A stretch of 64,000 bases of DNA, from assembly GCF_900115975.1 (NCBI RefSeq), contig NZ_FOYM01000011.1:1-64000 (forward strand), written 5' to 3'. Every line of letters begins with the position of its first letter. Position 1 is the stretch's first letter. The notes below the pieces were generated by a model, which was not told the origin of the DNA, did no database searches, and saw only the letters and a program-made list of their open reading frames with translations. Made by a program: the position numbers and the translations under genes. This stretch comes from Desulfoscipio geothermicus DSM 3669. Lineage in GTDB: Bacteria > Bacillota > Desulfotomaculia > Desulfotomaculales > Desulfallaceae. Positions 45,658 through 56,656 of this stretch are shown here, one piece after another.

Positions 45658-46701
45658 ATGCAAATAAAGGTTGGGGTTATCGGCGCGACCGGTTATGCCG
45701 GCGCGGAACTGGTGCGTATCTTATCGGCGCACCCCCACGCAGAGCTGGTGGCTCTAACTACCCAGAGCTACGGGGGAAAGGCTTTTTGTGAAGTGTACCC
45801 GCATTTATACAAACATGTGGCCCTGGAATGCCGGGAACTGGACCTGCCGGCCCTGGCGGAACAGGCCGACGTAATATTCGCGGCCCTGCCGCACGGGCAC
45901 GTCGTACCGGTGGCCAGGGAGGTGCTGGCACGGGGTAAAAAGTTTATCGACCTGGGCGCCGATTTTCGTTTCGACAGTTCGGAAGTCTACGAACAGTGGT
46001 ATAAAGTGGAACATACCGCTCCGGAGTTGCTCCGGCAGGCGGTTTACGGGTTGCCGGAAGTACACCGGGAAAAGATAAAAACTGCCTCCCTGGTGGGAAA
46101 CCCGGGTTGTTATCCCACCAGCGTAATCCTGGGACTGGCACCGCTGCTGCGCAGCGGCCTGGTGGATACCGGGACCGTTGTGGTGGACAGTAAATCCGGG
46201 GTATCCGGCGCGGGCCGCGGCCTGTCCCTGGGTACGCATTTCGCCGAGGTTAACGAGAACTTCCGCGCCTATAACGTGGGGGTGCACCGGCATACGCCTG
46301 AAATTGAGCAGGAATTGGGCAAACTGGCCGGGGAGGAAATGCGCATTTCGTTCACCCCGCACCTCACACCCATGAACAGGGGTATTTTGAGCACCATATA
46401 CGCCAAACTAAAGCGGGAGATGACCCTGGAGCAGGTTCGCGCGGTGTATGAGGAATTTTATCGAAGTGAATATTTTGTGCGCCTGTTGCCCCCGGGCATT
46501 TTGCCCCAGACCAAGGCGGTGGCCGGTTCCAACCACTGCGATGTGGTGCCCGTGGTGGACCCGCGCACCGGGCGGGTGGTGGTGCTTTCGGCCATTGACA
46601 ACCTGATCAAGGGGGCGGCGGGCCAGGCGGTGCAAAATATGAATGTGATGTTCGGGCTGCCCGAAACCACGGGCCTGGAAAGGCCGGGTTTGTATCCGTA
46701 A
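45658..46701 (+). CDS. argC: N-acetyl-gamma-glutamyl-phosphate reductase
   Basis: 347 residues. It reduces N-acetylglutamyl phosphate to the semialdehyde with NADPH, the third step toward ornithine. The dinucleotide motif GVIGATGYAGAELVRIL is at the N-terminus and the catalytic cysteine is in LVGNPGCYPTS (about 150). ATG 45658 follows GTGGAGGTCG; an in-frame start five codons earlier would overlap that site. It is the first gene of the cluster. Confidence 0.96.
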   Translation: MQIKVGVIGATGYAGAELVRILSAHPHAELVALTTQSYGGKAFCEVYPHLYKHVALECRELDLPALAEQADVIFAALPHGHVVPVAREVLARGKKFIDLGADFRFDSSEVYEQWYKVEHTAPELLRQAVYGLPEVHREKIKTASLVGNPGCYPTSVILGLAPLLRSGLVDTGTVVVDSKSGVSGAGRGLSLGTHFAEVNENFRAYNVGVHRHTPEIEQELGKLAGEEMRISFTPHLTPMNRGILSTIYAKLKREMTLEQVRAVYEEFYRSEYFVRLLPPGILPQTKAVAGSNHCDVVPVVDPRTGRVVVLSAIDNLIKGAAGQAVQNMNVMFGLPETTGLERPGLYP

Positions 46702-46791
46702 GCCGGGTTCCGGCGCTCCGATACATTAGTGGAACCACCCGGCCCGCAAGGCAACGCTGCTTCGTGGGCGGCTAATTTAGGGAGGAAAAGT

Positions 46792-48006
46792 ATGTCACAA
46801 ATTAAAATGAAAGAACTGCCCGGCGGGGTAACGACCCCGCCGGGGTTTACCGCCGCCGGGGTAACGGCAGGCATAAAAAACGGTAAAAAAGACGTGGCCA
46901 TAATTTATTCGGAGCAGGAAGCCGTCGCTGCCGGAGTATTCACCACCAACAAGATCAAGGCGGCGCCGGTCCGGTTGACCATGCAGCACCTGGAGTCCGG
47001 CAAGGCCCGGGCCGTGGTGGTCAACAGCGGAAACGCCAACGCCTGCAACGGGCTCCGGGGTATGGAAGACGCCCGGGCCATGGCGGCACTTACCGGTGAA
47101 CTGCTGCAAGTGCCGGCGGAACAGGTGCTGGTGGCCTCCACCGGCGTTATCGGCCAACCCATGCCCATGGATAAAGTGCTGCCCGGCATTCGGCGGGCGG
47201 CGGCCGAACAAAGCCGGGAGGGCGGGCCGGACGCCGCCGCCGCCATCATGACCACCGATACCGTGACCAAGGAAGCGGCGGTGGCGGTGGATCTTGGCGG
47301 CGTTACCGTGACCGTGGGCGGTATGGCCAAGGGTTCGGGCATGATCCATCCCAATATGGCCACCATGTTGGGCTTTATCACCACCGACGCCGCTATAGAG
47401 CTGCAATGGCTGAAAAAAGCACTGGTTCATGCCGTGGAACGTACTTTTAACATGATTACGGTGGACGGTGATTCCAGCACCAACGACATGGTGGTCGCCC
47501 TGGCCAACGGCATGGCGGAAAACCGGGTTATCAACGGCGAAGGGCTGGATTATACGGCTTTCTGCGCGGCGCTGGAAGCGGTTTGCCGCAAGTTGGCCAT
47601 GGCCATTGCCGGGGACGGTGAAGGAGCCACCAAGTTGCTGGAAGTGCAGGTGCGGGGCATGCGTACCGAGCAGGACGCCAGGCTGGCCGCCCGGGCAGTG
47701 GCTGCCTCCAATCTGGTCAAATCGGCCGTGTTCGGTAAGGACGCCAACTGGGGGCGGGTAATCTGCGCCGTGGGTTACTCCGGTGCGGAATTCAACCCGG
47801 AGACGGTGGACATATATATCGACGATGTACAGGTGGCCCAAAACGGCGCGGGGCTGGCATTCAACGAAGAACAGGCGGCCGAGGTGCTGGACCGCGACCA
47901 CGTGGTGTTCATCATTGACTGCCATGACGGCGACTGCGCCGCCACCGCCTGGGGTTGCGACCTGACCTATGAATACGTCCGCATCAACGGCAGCTACCGC
48001 ACTTAG
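46792..48006 (+). CDS. argJ: Bifunctional ornithine acetyltransferase / N-acetylglutamate synthase
   Basis: 404 residues. It transfers acetyl from N-acetylornithine to glutamate, allowing the cyclic route. The self-cleavage site is in GMIHPNMATMLGFITTDA, where cleavage before the second threonine gives the alpha and beta chains. The chain starts MSQIKMKELPGGVTTPPGF behind AGGGAGG. The argC-argJ gap can form two hairpins (CCGGGT/ACCCGG and GCCCGC/GTGGGC). Confidence 0.95.
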   Translation: MSQIKMKELPGGVTTPPGFTAAGVTAGIKNGKKDVAIIYSEQEAVAAGVFTTNKIKAAPVRLTMQHLESGKARAVVVNSGNANACNGLRGMEDARAMAALTGELLQVPAEQVLVASTGVIGQPMPMDKVLPGIRRAAAEQSREGGPDAAAAIMTTDTVTKEAAVAVDLGGVTVTVGGMAKGSGMIHPNMATMLGFITTDAAIELQWLKKALVHAVERTFNMITVDGDSSTNDMVVALANGMAENRVINGEGLDYTAFCAALEAVCRKLAMAIAGDGEGATKLLEVQVRGMRTEQDARLAARAVAASNLVKSAVFGKDANWGRVICAVGYSGAEFNPETVDIYIDDVQVAQNGAGLAFNEEQAAEVLDRDHVVFIIDCHDGDCAATAWGCDLTYEYVRINGSYRT

Positions 48007-48185
48007 GGGGTCAGACTTAAACTTAATTAAACTAACTTTGCCAAGCCCGGATTGTGTGTTAATATTACTTGCCTGGGCATTTTCAAACTAAACGAAGGCC
48101 GCTCTTCTTGGTGGTTTGGCAAAGTAATGATTTTTTTATATATATGAATATCATGGTTAGTTTAAACCAATTTAAGTCTGACCCC
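48007..48185. repeat. 179-bp element with 30-bp inverted ends between argJ and argB
   Basis: The left end GGGGTCAGACTTAAACTTAA (48007 on) and right end TTTAAACCAATTTAAGTCTG (to 48185) are near-perfect inverted 30-base arms. The arms extend inward with CTTTGCCAAG against TTTGGCAAAG. The middle codes for nothing obvious. It starts on the base after the argJ stop and ends just before the argB ribosome binding site. It resembles a small non-autonomous (MITE/REP-type) element. Confidence 0.75.
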
Positions 48186-48204
48186 GGAGAAAGGAGGGGG
48201 GGCT

Positions 48205-49092
48205 GTGCCAAGTCCCATGGAAAAGGCGGGCATCCTGGTGGAGGCTTTGCCGTACATAAAGAAATTTTACGGTAAGACGGTGGTTATTAAGTATGGCGGG
48301 CATGCCATGATCAATTGCGAGCTGAAGAAAGCGGTGCTCACCGATGCCGTATTGATGAAATACGTGGGTATGCACCCCGTGATCGTGCACGGCGGGGGGC
48401 CGGAGATTACCGGCATGCTCAAAAAAGTGGGCAAGGAGAGCAGTTTTGTGGGGGGCCTCAGGGTTACCGACGCCGAGACCATGGAAATTGCCCAGATGGT
48501 GCTGGTGGGCAAGGTGAACAAGGATATTGTGGGTATGATCAACAGCATCGGGGGCAACGCCGTGGGGCTTTCCGGCAAGGACGGCAACCTGCTGGTGGCC
48601 GAGAAGAAAATGGGCAAGGTGCGCACCCGGGACGGTGCCGAGGAACTGGTGGATATCGGCCATGTGGGCGAGGTGCGGCAGGTCAACCCCGGTATTGTGA
48701 ATACGGTGATCAGGGAAGGGTATATCCCCGTGGTGGCGCCGGTGGCCGAAGGGGAAGCGGGGGAAAGCTACAATGTCAACGCCGACAGCGCCGCCGGAGT
48801 GCTGGCGGTGGCCCTGCGGGCGGATAAATTGATTATTCTTACCGATGTGGAGGGCATTTTGGCGGATCGGAACGATAAAAATTCGCTGCTGTCCACCATT
48901 ACCTTGGAAGAGGTGCCCGGCCTGATTGACCGGGGAATAATCGACGGGGGGATGATCCCCAAGGTGGAATGCTGTGTGGCCGCCCTGCGGGGCGGGGTCA
49001 GCACCACTCACATTCTGGACGGGCGGGTGCCGCATTCGGTGCTCCTGGAGGTATTTACCGACCGTGGCGTGGGTACCATGGTGGTTAAATGA
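48205..49092 (+). CDS. argB: Acetylglutamate kinase
   Basis: 295 residues with the amino acid kinase fold: [10 protein letters not shown] (phosphate binding), [15 protein letters not shown] and [16 protein letters not shown]. It phosphorylates N-acetylglutamate, usually the arginine-inhibited step in cyclic pathways. GTG 48205 follows AAAGGAGGGGG by six bases; ATG 48217 would be too distant. The repeat arm at 48156-48185 lies directly upstream. Confidence 0.95.
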   Translation: MPSPMEKAGILVEALPYIKKFYGKTVVIKYGGHAMINCELKKAVLTDAVLMKYVGMHPVIVHGGGPEITGMLKKVGKESSFVGGLRVTDAETMEIAQMVLVGKVNKDIVGMINSIGGNAVGLSGKDGNLLVAEKKMGKVRTRDGAEELVDIGHVGEVRQVNPGIVNTVIREGYIPVVAPVAEGEAGESYNVNADSAAGVLAVALRADKLIILTDVEGILADRNDKNSLLSTITLEEVPGLIDRGIIDGGMIPKVECCVAALRGGVSTTHILDGRVPHSVLLEVFTDRGVGTMVVK

Positions 49093-49108
49093 TAAGGGGG
49101 TTGCAGTA

Positions 49109-50299
49109 GTGAATACCAGTGAAATCATGCAACTAAGCGATCAGTATGTAATGCACACTTACGGTCGGATCGGGCTGGCCCCGGTGCGGGGCGAGGGAGC
49201 GCGCCTGTGGGATGCCGACGGCCGGGAGTTCCTGGATTTTGTGGGCGGCATAGCGGTTAATTCCCTGGGCCACTGCCACCCCGCCGTGGTGCGGGCGATA
49301 CAGGAGCAGGCCGCCCGGCTGATGCACGTGAGCAACCTGTATTATATAGAGCCCCAGGCCCGGCTGGCCGAACTGCTGGTGCAGAATTCCTGCTGCGACC
49401 GGGTATTTTTCTGCAACAGCGGGGCCGAGGCCAACGAGGGGGCCATCAAGCTGGCCCGCAAGTGGGCCAAAAAGCAACACGGAGCGGATAAATACGAAAT
49501 CATCACTGCGGAAAAATCTTTCCACGGGCGCACCCTGGCGGCCATCACCGCCACCGGGCAGCCCAAATACCAGCAGGGTTTTGAGCCCCTGCCGCCGGGA
49601 TTCAAGTACGTGCCCTTCAACGACCCGGACGCGCTGGAGCGGGCCATTGGCCCCCATACCTGCGCCGTAATGCTGGAGCCGGTGCAGGGCGAGGGCGGCG
49701 TTTACGCGGCCGCTTCGGAGTACCTGGCCGGGGTGCGGGAACTGTGCGACCGTAACGGGCTGCTGCTGGTTTTTGATGAAGTGCAGTGCGGCCTGGGGCG
49801 CACCGGCGAATTCCTGGCCTACCAGCACTACGACGTGGAACCCGACATCATTACCCTGGCCAAGGCGCTGGGCGGCGGTTTTCCCATCGGGGCCATGCTG
49901 GCCAAAGAAACAGTGGCCGCCGCTTTTGCGCCCGGCGATCATGCCACCACCTTCGGAGGCAACCCGCTGGCTTGCGCTGCGGGACTGGCGGCCATGCAAA
50001 CCATGCTCGGCGATGGTGTGATGCAAAATTGCCGGGCGGTGGGGGCATACTTTAAGGAAAAACTGCAGGACCTGGCCCGCAAGTACGATTTCATCAAGGA
50101 AGTGCGCGGCTTGGGTCTGCTGCTGGGCATGGAATTGAACCGGCCCGGCGGGGATATAGTGAACCGGTGCCGGGAAAAGGGCCTGTTGATCAATTGTGTG
50201 AACAACAATGTGCTGCGGTTCACCCCGCCGCTGGTTATCGGCACGGAAGAGGTGGACCGGGCGTTGGAAACGGTGGAAGCTGTTTTAATTGCCGGTTGA
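49109..50299 (+). CDS. argD: Acetylornithine aminotransferase
   Basis: 396 residues. A class III PLP aminotransferase with NSGAEANEGAIKLAR, FDEVQCGLGRTG and the PLP lysine in ITLAKALGGGFPIGAM. It forms N-acetylornithine from the semialdehyde and glutamate. GTG 49109 follows AAGGGGG, 16 bases after argB; the open frame upstream lies inside argB. Confidence 0.95.
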   Translation: MNTSEIMQLSDQYVMHTYGRIGLAPVRGEGARLWDADGREFLDFVGGIAVNSLGHCHPAVVRAIQEQAARLMHVSNLYYIEPQARLAELLVQNSCCDRVFFCNSGAEANEGAIKLARKWAKKQHGADKYEIITAEKSFHGRTLAAITATGQPKYQQGFEPLPPGFKYVPFNDPDALERAIGPHTCAVMLEPVQGEGGVYAAASEYLAGVRELCDRNGLLLVFDEVQCGLGRTGEFLAYQHYDVEPDIITLAKALGGGFPIGAMLAKETVAAAFAPGDHATTFGGNPLACAAGLAAMQTMLGDGVMQNCRAVGAYFKEKLQDLARKYDFIKEVRGLGLLLGMELNRPGGDIVNRCREKGLLINCVNNNVLRFTPPLVIGTEEVDRALETVEAVLIAG

Positions 50300-50411
50300 A
50301 GAGGTTAAACCCGTTGAGCGAAAGGATTGCCCTATGCCGGATGTCGCAAAGCAATTGGCTTTAAGACCGGTTAACTTGGTCGATAATTCCAGAAAGAAGC
50401 GGTGATAATAA

Positions 50412-51359
50412 ATGAATTCCGTTAAAGATAACCTAAAAGGGAGAGATTTGCTTTCCCTGCATGATTTTACTCCCGGGGAAATTCAGTTTATACTGGATTA
50501 CGCAGCCGATTTAAAACAAAAACAAAAGAACGGCGAGCCGCACGAACTGCTCAAAGGGCTGACGCTGGCCATGATTTTCCAAAAATCATCCACCCGGACC
50601 AGGGTTAGTTTTGAAGTGGGCATGTATCAACTGGGGGGGCACGCCCTTTATTTAAATGCCAACGACCTACAGCTGGGGCGAGGGGAAAGTATAGCCGACA
50701 CCGGGCGGGTGCTGGGCCGCTATGCTGATGGCATAATGATTCGCACCTTTGCCCAGGGCGACGTGGAAGAGCTGGCCGAATGCGCCTCGATTCCTGTAAT
50801 CAACGGCTTGACGGATTTGCTGCACCCCTGCCAGATTCTGGCGGACCTGTTGACGGTGCAGGAGCATAAAGGCCGGCTGGCCGGGTTAAAATTGGCCTAT
50901 GTGGGCGACGGTAACAACGTTTGCCATTCCCTGCTTTACGGCTGCGCCAAGACGGGTATGCATATCAGCGTGGCTTCGCCGGAAGGCTTCCTGCCCCGGG
51001 AGGAAATAGTGGCCACCGCCCGCTATGACGCCGCGGCAACCGGCGCCGAAGTCACTGTCACCACAGATCCGGCGGAAGCGGTGTCCGGGGCGGATGTGGT
51101 GGTAACCGACGTTTGGGCCAGCATGGGGCAGGAGAGCGAGCAGCAGGCCCGCATGCGGGTATTTGCCCCCTATCAAGTTAACGAACAATTGGTTGCGAAG
51201 GCCGCGTCCGATTATATATTCCTGCACTGCCTGCCCGCCCACCGTGGCGAGGAGGTGGCCGCCGAAGTAATTGACGGGCCGCATTCGGTGGTGTTTGACG
51301 AGGCCGAAAACCGCCTGCACGCTCAAAAGGCGGTGCTGTCCCTGCTGATGGCGAAATAG
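50412..51359 (+). CDS. argF: Ornithine carbamoyltransferase
   Basis: 315 residues. The carbamoyl phosphate motif is [18 protein letters not shown], and the ornithine side has HPCQILADL and [13 protein letters not shown]. It makes citrulline. No carbamoyl phosphate synthase genes are in the cluster, unlike Bacillus where carAB sits between argD and argF. AGAAAGAAGCGGTG lies upstream of the ATG. Confidence 0.95.
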   Translation: MNSVKDNLKGRDLLSLHDFTPGEIQFILDYAADLKQKQKNGEPHELLKGLTLAMIFQKSSTRTRVSFEVGMYQLGGHALYLNANDLQLGRGESIADTGRVLGRYADGIMIRTFAQGDVEELAECASIPVINGLTDLLHPCQILADLLTVQEHKGRLAGLKLAYVGDGNNVCHSLLYGCAKTGMHISVASPEGFLPREEIVATARYDAAATGAEVTVTTDPAEAVSGADVVVTDVWASMGQESEQQARMRVFAPYQVNEQLVAKAASDYIFLHCLPAHRGEEVAAEVIDGPHSVVFDEAENRLHAQKAVLSLLMAK

Positions 51360-51364
51360 GTAAA

Positions 51365-51394
51365 GTTAGTTTAAACAAGTTTAAGTCTGACCCC
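51365..51394 (+). repeat. 30-nt repeat arm directly before argG
   Basis: GTTAGTTTAAACAAGTTTAA then GTCTGACCCC. It differs at only a few positions from the right arm at 48156-48185 and from the copy at 59657-59686. It ends 18 bases before the argG start codon. Confidence 0.8.
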
Positions 51395-51412
51395 ATAATG
51401 AAGGGAGCAAGC

Positions 51413-52621
<1,209 letters not shown>

Positions 52622-52700
52622 CAGGTTAAACCGGGGGGCTTCCCCGGCATTAATTAAGTATCGTCATCATTTTGACAGTTTACTTTTACAGATAAAAAAC

Positions 52701-52747
52701 AATAAGCCGATACCTTCTAAATTACCGGAAGTATCGGCTTATTGTTC
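52701..52747. terminator. Bidirectional terminator between argG and the DUF3231 genes
   Basis: AATAAGCCGATAC pairs perfectly with GTATCGGCTTATT, with inner TTC/GAA pairs. On the minus strand a TTTTTT run follows; on the plus strand only GTTCTT. Confidence 0.85.
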
Positions 52748-52774
52748 TTGGCTGAGGCCGGCTCGCATTTTGTT

Positions 52775-53293
52775 TTATATTTTATAGACGGGTGGTTTAA
52801 TTACATATCCTTTTAATTTTCCGTATTCTAAAAATCTATCATATAGCTTCATTTCATCAATCAGAAATTTCATGAACAAGTCCCTGATTTTAGGCGAGGT
52901 GCTGTGAATAAAAGCTATTGTATGAATAGGCAGAAAGGATTGAATTCCCCTCAAAACCCGCCGGTAGATATATCTGTCCGAGATAGTTTCCACATTGGTT
53001 GTAGCCTGAGTTTGTTTTGGGTTCCTAACCGGTAACGGTATCCCATAATTTATCATTTCTTTTTCCAGTATGGACACGTGTTTTTCAAGGGATTTTCTTC
53101 CATAACCGAGAAGTAACTTCAAGTCTTCATCTCTGGCAAAAATCTCTACATTATTTGTCACTTGTATAACATTATATCTTTGCACCAAATGATTCCAAAG
53201 GTGATAAACCTCACTTACATTGATATTTCTTTGTTTTTCCGTAGGGGACATGCCTAATTCAGTTATTTTTTGTATTTGCTTCAATATCTTCAC
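52775..53293 (-). CDS. DUF3231 family protein, copy A
   Basis: 172 residues, GTG start. Family segments are NYGIPLPVRNP, ISDRYIYRRVLRGIQSFLPIHT and the strongly conserved KFLIDEMKLYDRFLEYGKLKGY ending PPVYKI. DUF3231 proteins are mostly helical, ferritin-like in predicted fold and common in spore formers; function is not established. It is clearly related to the adjacent copy B (same order of motifs). Its base composition is much more AT-rich than the flanking arg genes. Confidence 0.8.
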   Translation of the reverse strand: MKILKQIQKITELGMSPTEKQRNINVSEVYHLWNHLVQRYNVIQVTNNVEIFARDEDLKLLLGYGRKSLEKHVSILEKEMINYGIPLPVRNPKQTQATTNVETISDRYIYRRVLRGIQSFLPIHTIAFIHSTSPKIRDLFMKFLIDEMKLYDRFLEYGKLKGYVIKPPVYKI

Positions 53294-53323
53294 AAGTTTC
53301 TTTCACCTCTTTTCAAGCATAAT

Positions 53324-53845
53324 TTACGCTCTGTAAACAGGCGCTTCATTTAAAAAACCTTTCAACTTGCCATATTCAACAATTTGCTCATGTAATTCCA
53401 ATGTTAATAGCAAGTGATTTTTAATTGCCTTTCTGATTTTAGGCGTAGTGCTTTGCATAAAACTTGTAGCTAGAATAGGGAAAAATGTTTGAATTGCTTC
53501 ATGTAAGTTCTGAAATATAAATTTATCTGAAAAAAACTCTAAATGAATTGTACTCTTATTGCCTGCCGGTGGTCTTACGGGGAATGGTATGCCATAATCA
53601 TTCATTAGATTTTCCATATCGTTAATGCCTGATTGAAGAGCGTTTACTACTTGATGATTGATAAACTTTAAGTCATTATCGTTAATAAAATTTTCAAAAA
53701 TTTGAGCTGTTTCCATTGCATCCCATTTGACCACTAAAATATCCCATACATGAAAAACTTCGCCTACATTGATATATCGCTGTTTTTCCCTTGTGGACTT
53801 GCCAAATTCAGTTATTTTTTGTAATTTATCCATTACGTCGACCAT
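53324..53845 (-). CDS. DUF3231 family protein, copy B
   Basis: 173 residues. It shares with copy A the start LQKITEFGKSTREKQRYINV, the NDYGIPFPVRPP segment, and the end EYGKLKGFLNEAPVYRA, but has diverged in the middle. The pair is probably an old tandem duplication, with 30 bases between them. AAGGTG precedes the ATG. It is AT-rich like copy A. Confidence 0.8.
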   Translation of the reverse strand: MVDVMDKLQKITEFGKSTREKQRYINVGEVFHVWDILVVKWDAMETAQIFENFINDNDLKFINHQVVNALQSGINDMENLMNDYGIPFPVRPPAGNKSTIHLEFFSDKFIFQNLHEAIQTFFPILATSFMQSTTPKIRKAIKNHLLLTLELHEQIVEYGKLKGFLNEAPVYRA

Positions 53846-53946
53846 CTTTTACACCTTCTTCCCTCTCCTTGCACTTTATAATTTGCTAAGTTTTATTTTT
53901 TTTATACTTTTTAAAGGGTAATGAGCTTATTTAAAAATCTTCCAAA

Positions 53947-53972
53947 TAAAAAAAGGGCCGGTTGCGGCCCCT
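53947..53972 (-). terminator. Terminator of glpX
   Basis: On the minus strand GGGGCCG pairs with CGGCCC over a 4-base loop (CAAC), followed by TTTTTTT. It begins right at the stop codon. Confidence 0.85.
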
Positions 53973-54949
53973 TAACTTTCTTTGATTAAATCATAATGAG
54001 GTTTGTATTTTAAATTATGCACGGTATTGATATAACGCAAGGTGCGCGACTTGGCCCGCATTACCAGGGAATATGTCTCTGCTATCTCGCCGCCCCGGAA
54101 GCGCACTCCCTTGAGCAGTTCGCCGTCGGTGACGCCGGTGGCGGCGAAAATGGCGTCGTTCCCGCGCACCAGGTCGTCCATGGTCAAGATGCGGTTGGGG
54201 TCCTCAATGCCCATGCTCAGACAGCGCCGGTACTCGCTGTCGTCTTCCGGTACCAGGCGGGCTTGCATTTCACCGCCCAGGCATTTCAGGGCCGCTGCCG
54301 CAATGACGCCTTCCGGGGCGCCGCCGATGCCGGCGCAAATGTCGATACCGGTGTCGTCGAAGGCGGTGGCCAGCGCGGAAGCCACATCACCGTCGCCGAT
54401 CAGGCGTACCCGGGCACCCGCTTTCCGCACCGCTTCAATTAATTCCCGGTGGCGGGGGCGGTCCAGGATCATCACCGTGCAGTCCACTATGCGCTTGTTG
54501 TTGGCTTTGGCCACAATTTCCAGGGTTTTTTCAATGGGGTCGTCCAGGTGAATTTTCCCTGCCGCCCGCGGGCCCACGGCCAGCTTTTGCATGTACATGT
54601 CCGGGGCGTGCAGCAGGTTACCCTTATCGGCCATGGCTATCACCGACAGGGCGTTGGGCAGTCCCTTGGCCAGGATATTGGTCCCCTCCAGCGGGTCCAC
54701 TGCCACGTCGACTTCCGGAGTTTCAGCGTTGCCAACTTTTTCCCCGATGTAAAGCATCGGCGCTTCATCCATTTCCCCTTCACCGATAACCACGGTGCCG
54801 TTTACACATACCGAATCGAACATGGTACGCATGGCGTTGGTGGCGGCTCCGTCAGCTGCATTCTTGCGTCCCCGGCCCATCCATTGCGCTGCGGCCAGGG
54901 CAGCCATTTCCGTAACCCGTACCAGTTCCAGCGTCAGTTCTCTTTCCAT
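53972..54949 (-). CDS. glpX: Class II fructose-1,6-bisphosphatase
   Basis: 325 residues beginning [20 protein letters not shown]. Metal and phosphate site motifs are [17 protein letters not shown] and VDPLEGTN, then [20 protein letters not shown]. It catalyses the gluconeogenic removal of the C1 phosphate. ATG 54949 matches the family N-terminus; the 22 extra codons upstream are not typical. AAAGGAG is 12 bases before it. It sits between argG and argH on the opposite strand. Confidence 0.93.
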   Translation of the reverse strand: MERELTLELVRVTEMAALAAAQWMGRGRKNAADGAATNAMRTMFDSVCVNGTVVIGEGEMDEAPMLYIGEKVGNAETPEVDVAVDPLEGTNILAKGLPNALSVIAMADKGNLLHAPDMYMQKLAVGPRAAGKIHLDDPIEKTLEIVAKANNKRIVDCTVMILDRPRHRELIEAVRKAGARVRLIGDGDVASALATAFDDTGIDICAGIGGAPEGVIAAAALKCLGGEMQARLVPEDDSEYRRCLSMGIEDPNRILTMDDLVRGNDAIFAATGVTDGELLKGVRFRGGEIAETYSLVMRAKSRTLRYINTVHNLKYKPHYDLIKES

Positions 54950-55130
54950 TACAGTGTTCGTCTCCTTTATTGAAAAACTGATTGGCTGATTATATTTTAA
55001 CACATTTGTCTGCAAATGGGATATTTAGCATGACATTTTTATAAAAAAGTAAGCATTTTATCTTTTACTATTGAGATATGAGGTTTAGTTGAACAGAGGT
55101 CAAACCGGTTAACTTTTTTCTGATTACCCG

Positions 55131-55145
55131 AAGCCATGTTATAAT
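55131..55145 (+). promoter_or_regulatory. Extended -10 promoter before argH
   Basis: TGTTATAAT (55137-55145) is a consensus extended -10, with only a weak -35 (TTTCTG, 55117-55122). It explains how argH can be expressed separately from argC-G. No ARG box was recognised near it. Confidence 0.55.
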
Positions 55146-55207
55146 ATTTTAATATAAGTTATGGCAAAAGAGGACATTAAAAACAATAGTATGAAGAGGT
55201 GGATACA

Positions 55208-56596
55208 ATGGCCAAACTGTGGAGCGGGCGATTTCAAAAAGAAACGGACCGGCTGGTGGATGATTTCCATTCTTCCATATCCTTTGACAGCCGGCTTTAC
55301 AAATACGATATTACCGGCAGTATGGCCCACGCCGGAATGTTGGGGCGCATGGGAATCATCACCCGGGAAGAGGCTGACACAATTATCAATGGGTTGCAAG
55401 AAATTCTGACTGATATTGAGGCGGGCCGGGTGGAATTTTCCGTGGCCGCCGAAGACATCCATATGAACGTGGAACAATTACTCATTGAACGCATCGGGGC
55501 GGTGGGAAAAAAACTGCACACCGCCCGCAGCCGCAACGACCAGGTGGCCCTGGACGTGCGCATGTACCTGCGGGATGAAATTGACGCGGTGCGGCGGCTG
55601 CTGGCTGAATTGATCGGGACGCTGCTGGACCTGGCGGAGCAAAACCAGGACGTCGTGATGCCCGGTTACACGCACCTGCAAAGGGCTCAACCCGTCACCC
55701 TGGCCCATCATTTACTGGCTTACTGCCAGATGTTCGGGCGGGACATGGACCGGATGCGGGACTGCCGGCGGCGGGTCAACGTGATGCCCCTGGGCGCCGG
55801 GGCGCTGGCCGGCACCACTTTCCCGCTGGACCGGGAATTTGTGGCCCGGGAACTGGGTTTTGACGCGGTTACGGAAAACAGCCTGGACGCGGTCAGCGAC
55901 CGGGATTTCGCGGTGGAATTCACCGCCGCCGCAGCCCTGGTCATGATGCATTTAAGCCGGTTCTGCGAGGAAATAATCCTCTGGTCATCCGCGGAATTCG
56001 GCTTTATAGAGCTGGACGACGCTTACAGCACCGGCAGCAGTATGATGCCTCAGAAAAAAAACCCGGACGTGGCCGAATTGATCCGGGGTAAAAGCGGCCG
56101 GGTGTTCGGTGACCTGACCGCGCTGCTGACCATGCTCAAAGGGTTGCCGCTGGCTTACAACAAGGATATGCAGGAGGATAAAGAGGCCCTGTTTGACGCG
56201 GTGGATACCGTGAAGAAATGTCTTATCATATTCAAGCCCATGGTGGCCACCATGCGGGTTAAAAAAGAAAATATGGCCCGGGCGGCCCGGGGCGGCTTCA
56301 CCAACGCCACCGACCTGGCGGATTACCTGGTGCAGCGGGGCATACCCTTCCGGGAGGCCCACGAGATAGTAGGGCGGACGGTGGCCTACTGCCTGGAGCG
56401 CGACAAATCCCTGGACGACTTGAGCCTGGAGGAATTCCGTCGTTTTTCGGACGCCATTGACGAAGATGTTTACGAAGCCATCAGCATCGCCCGCTGCGTG
56501 GCCGCCCGGAACGTCACCGGCGGGCCCGCTCCGGAGGCCGTGCAGAAGGCCATCCGGGCAGCCCGGGAGCGACTGGATAAAAACAGCTCTTGCTGA
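55208..56596 (+). CDS. argH: Argininosuccinate lyase
   Basis: 462 residues starting [20 protein letters not shown]. The fumarase/lyase signature [12 protein letters not shown] is present (about 283), along with [20 protein letters not shown]. It releases arginine and fumarate. ATG 55208 follows AGAGGTGG; the start three codons earlier lies in that site. It is separated from argG by the DUF3231 pair and glpX. Confidence 0.96.
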   Translation: MAKLWSGRFQKETDRLVDDFHSSISFDSRLYKYDITGSMAHAGMLGRMGIITREEADTIINGLQEILTDIEAGRVEFSVAAEDIHMNVEQLLIERIGAVGKKLHTARSRNDQVALDVRMYLRDEIDAVRRLLAELIGTLLDLAEQNQDVVMPGYTHLQRAQPVTLAHHLLAYCQMFGRDMDRMRDCRRRVNVMPLGAGALAGTTFPLDREFVARELGFDAVTENSLDAVSDRDFAVEFTAAAALVMMHLSRFCEEIILWSSAEFGFIELDDAYSTGSSMMPQKKNPDVAELIRGKSGRVFGDLTALLTMLKGLPLAYNKDMQEDKEALFDAVDTVKKCLIIFKPMVATMRVKKENMARAARGGFTNATDLADYLVQRGIPFREAHEIVGRTVAYCLERDKSLDDLSLEEFRRFSDAIDEDVYEAISIARCVAARNVTGGPAPEAVQKAIRAARERLDKNSSC

Positions 56597-56656
56597 ATAC
56601 CGCTAAGCAACGATATCAGAGCCCAAAATTAAAATATTACCTAAGGAAGGATTGCT

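Noticed and set aside
46702-46791. T-box-like motif between argC and argJ (GTGGAACCACCC)
   Set aside because: It lacks the TGGTACC core and any stem I; it is only a short hairpin.
46795-47925. 376-codon minus-strand frame
   Set aside because: Antisense to argJ; histidine- and glycine-rich shadow without motifs.
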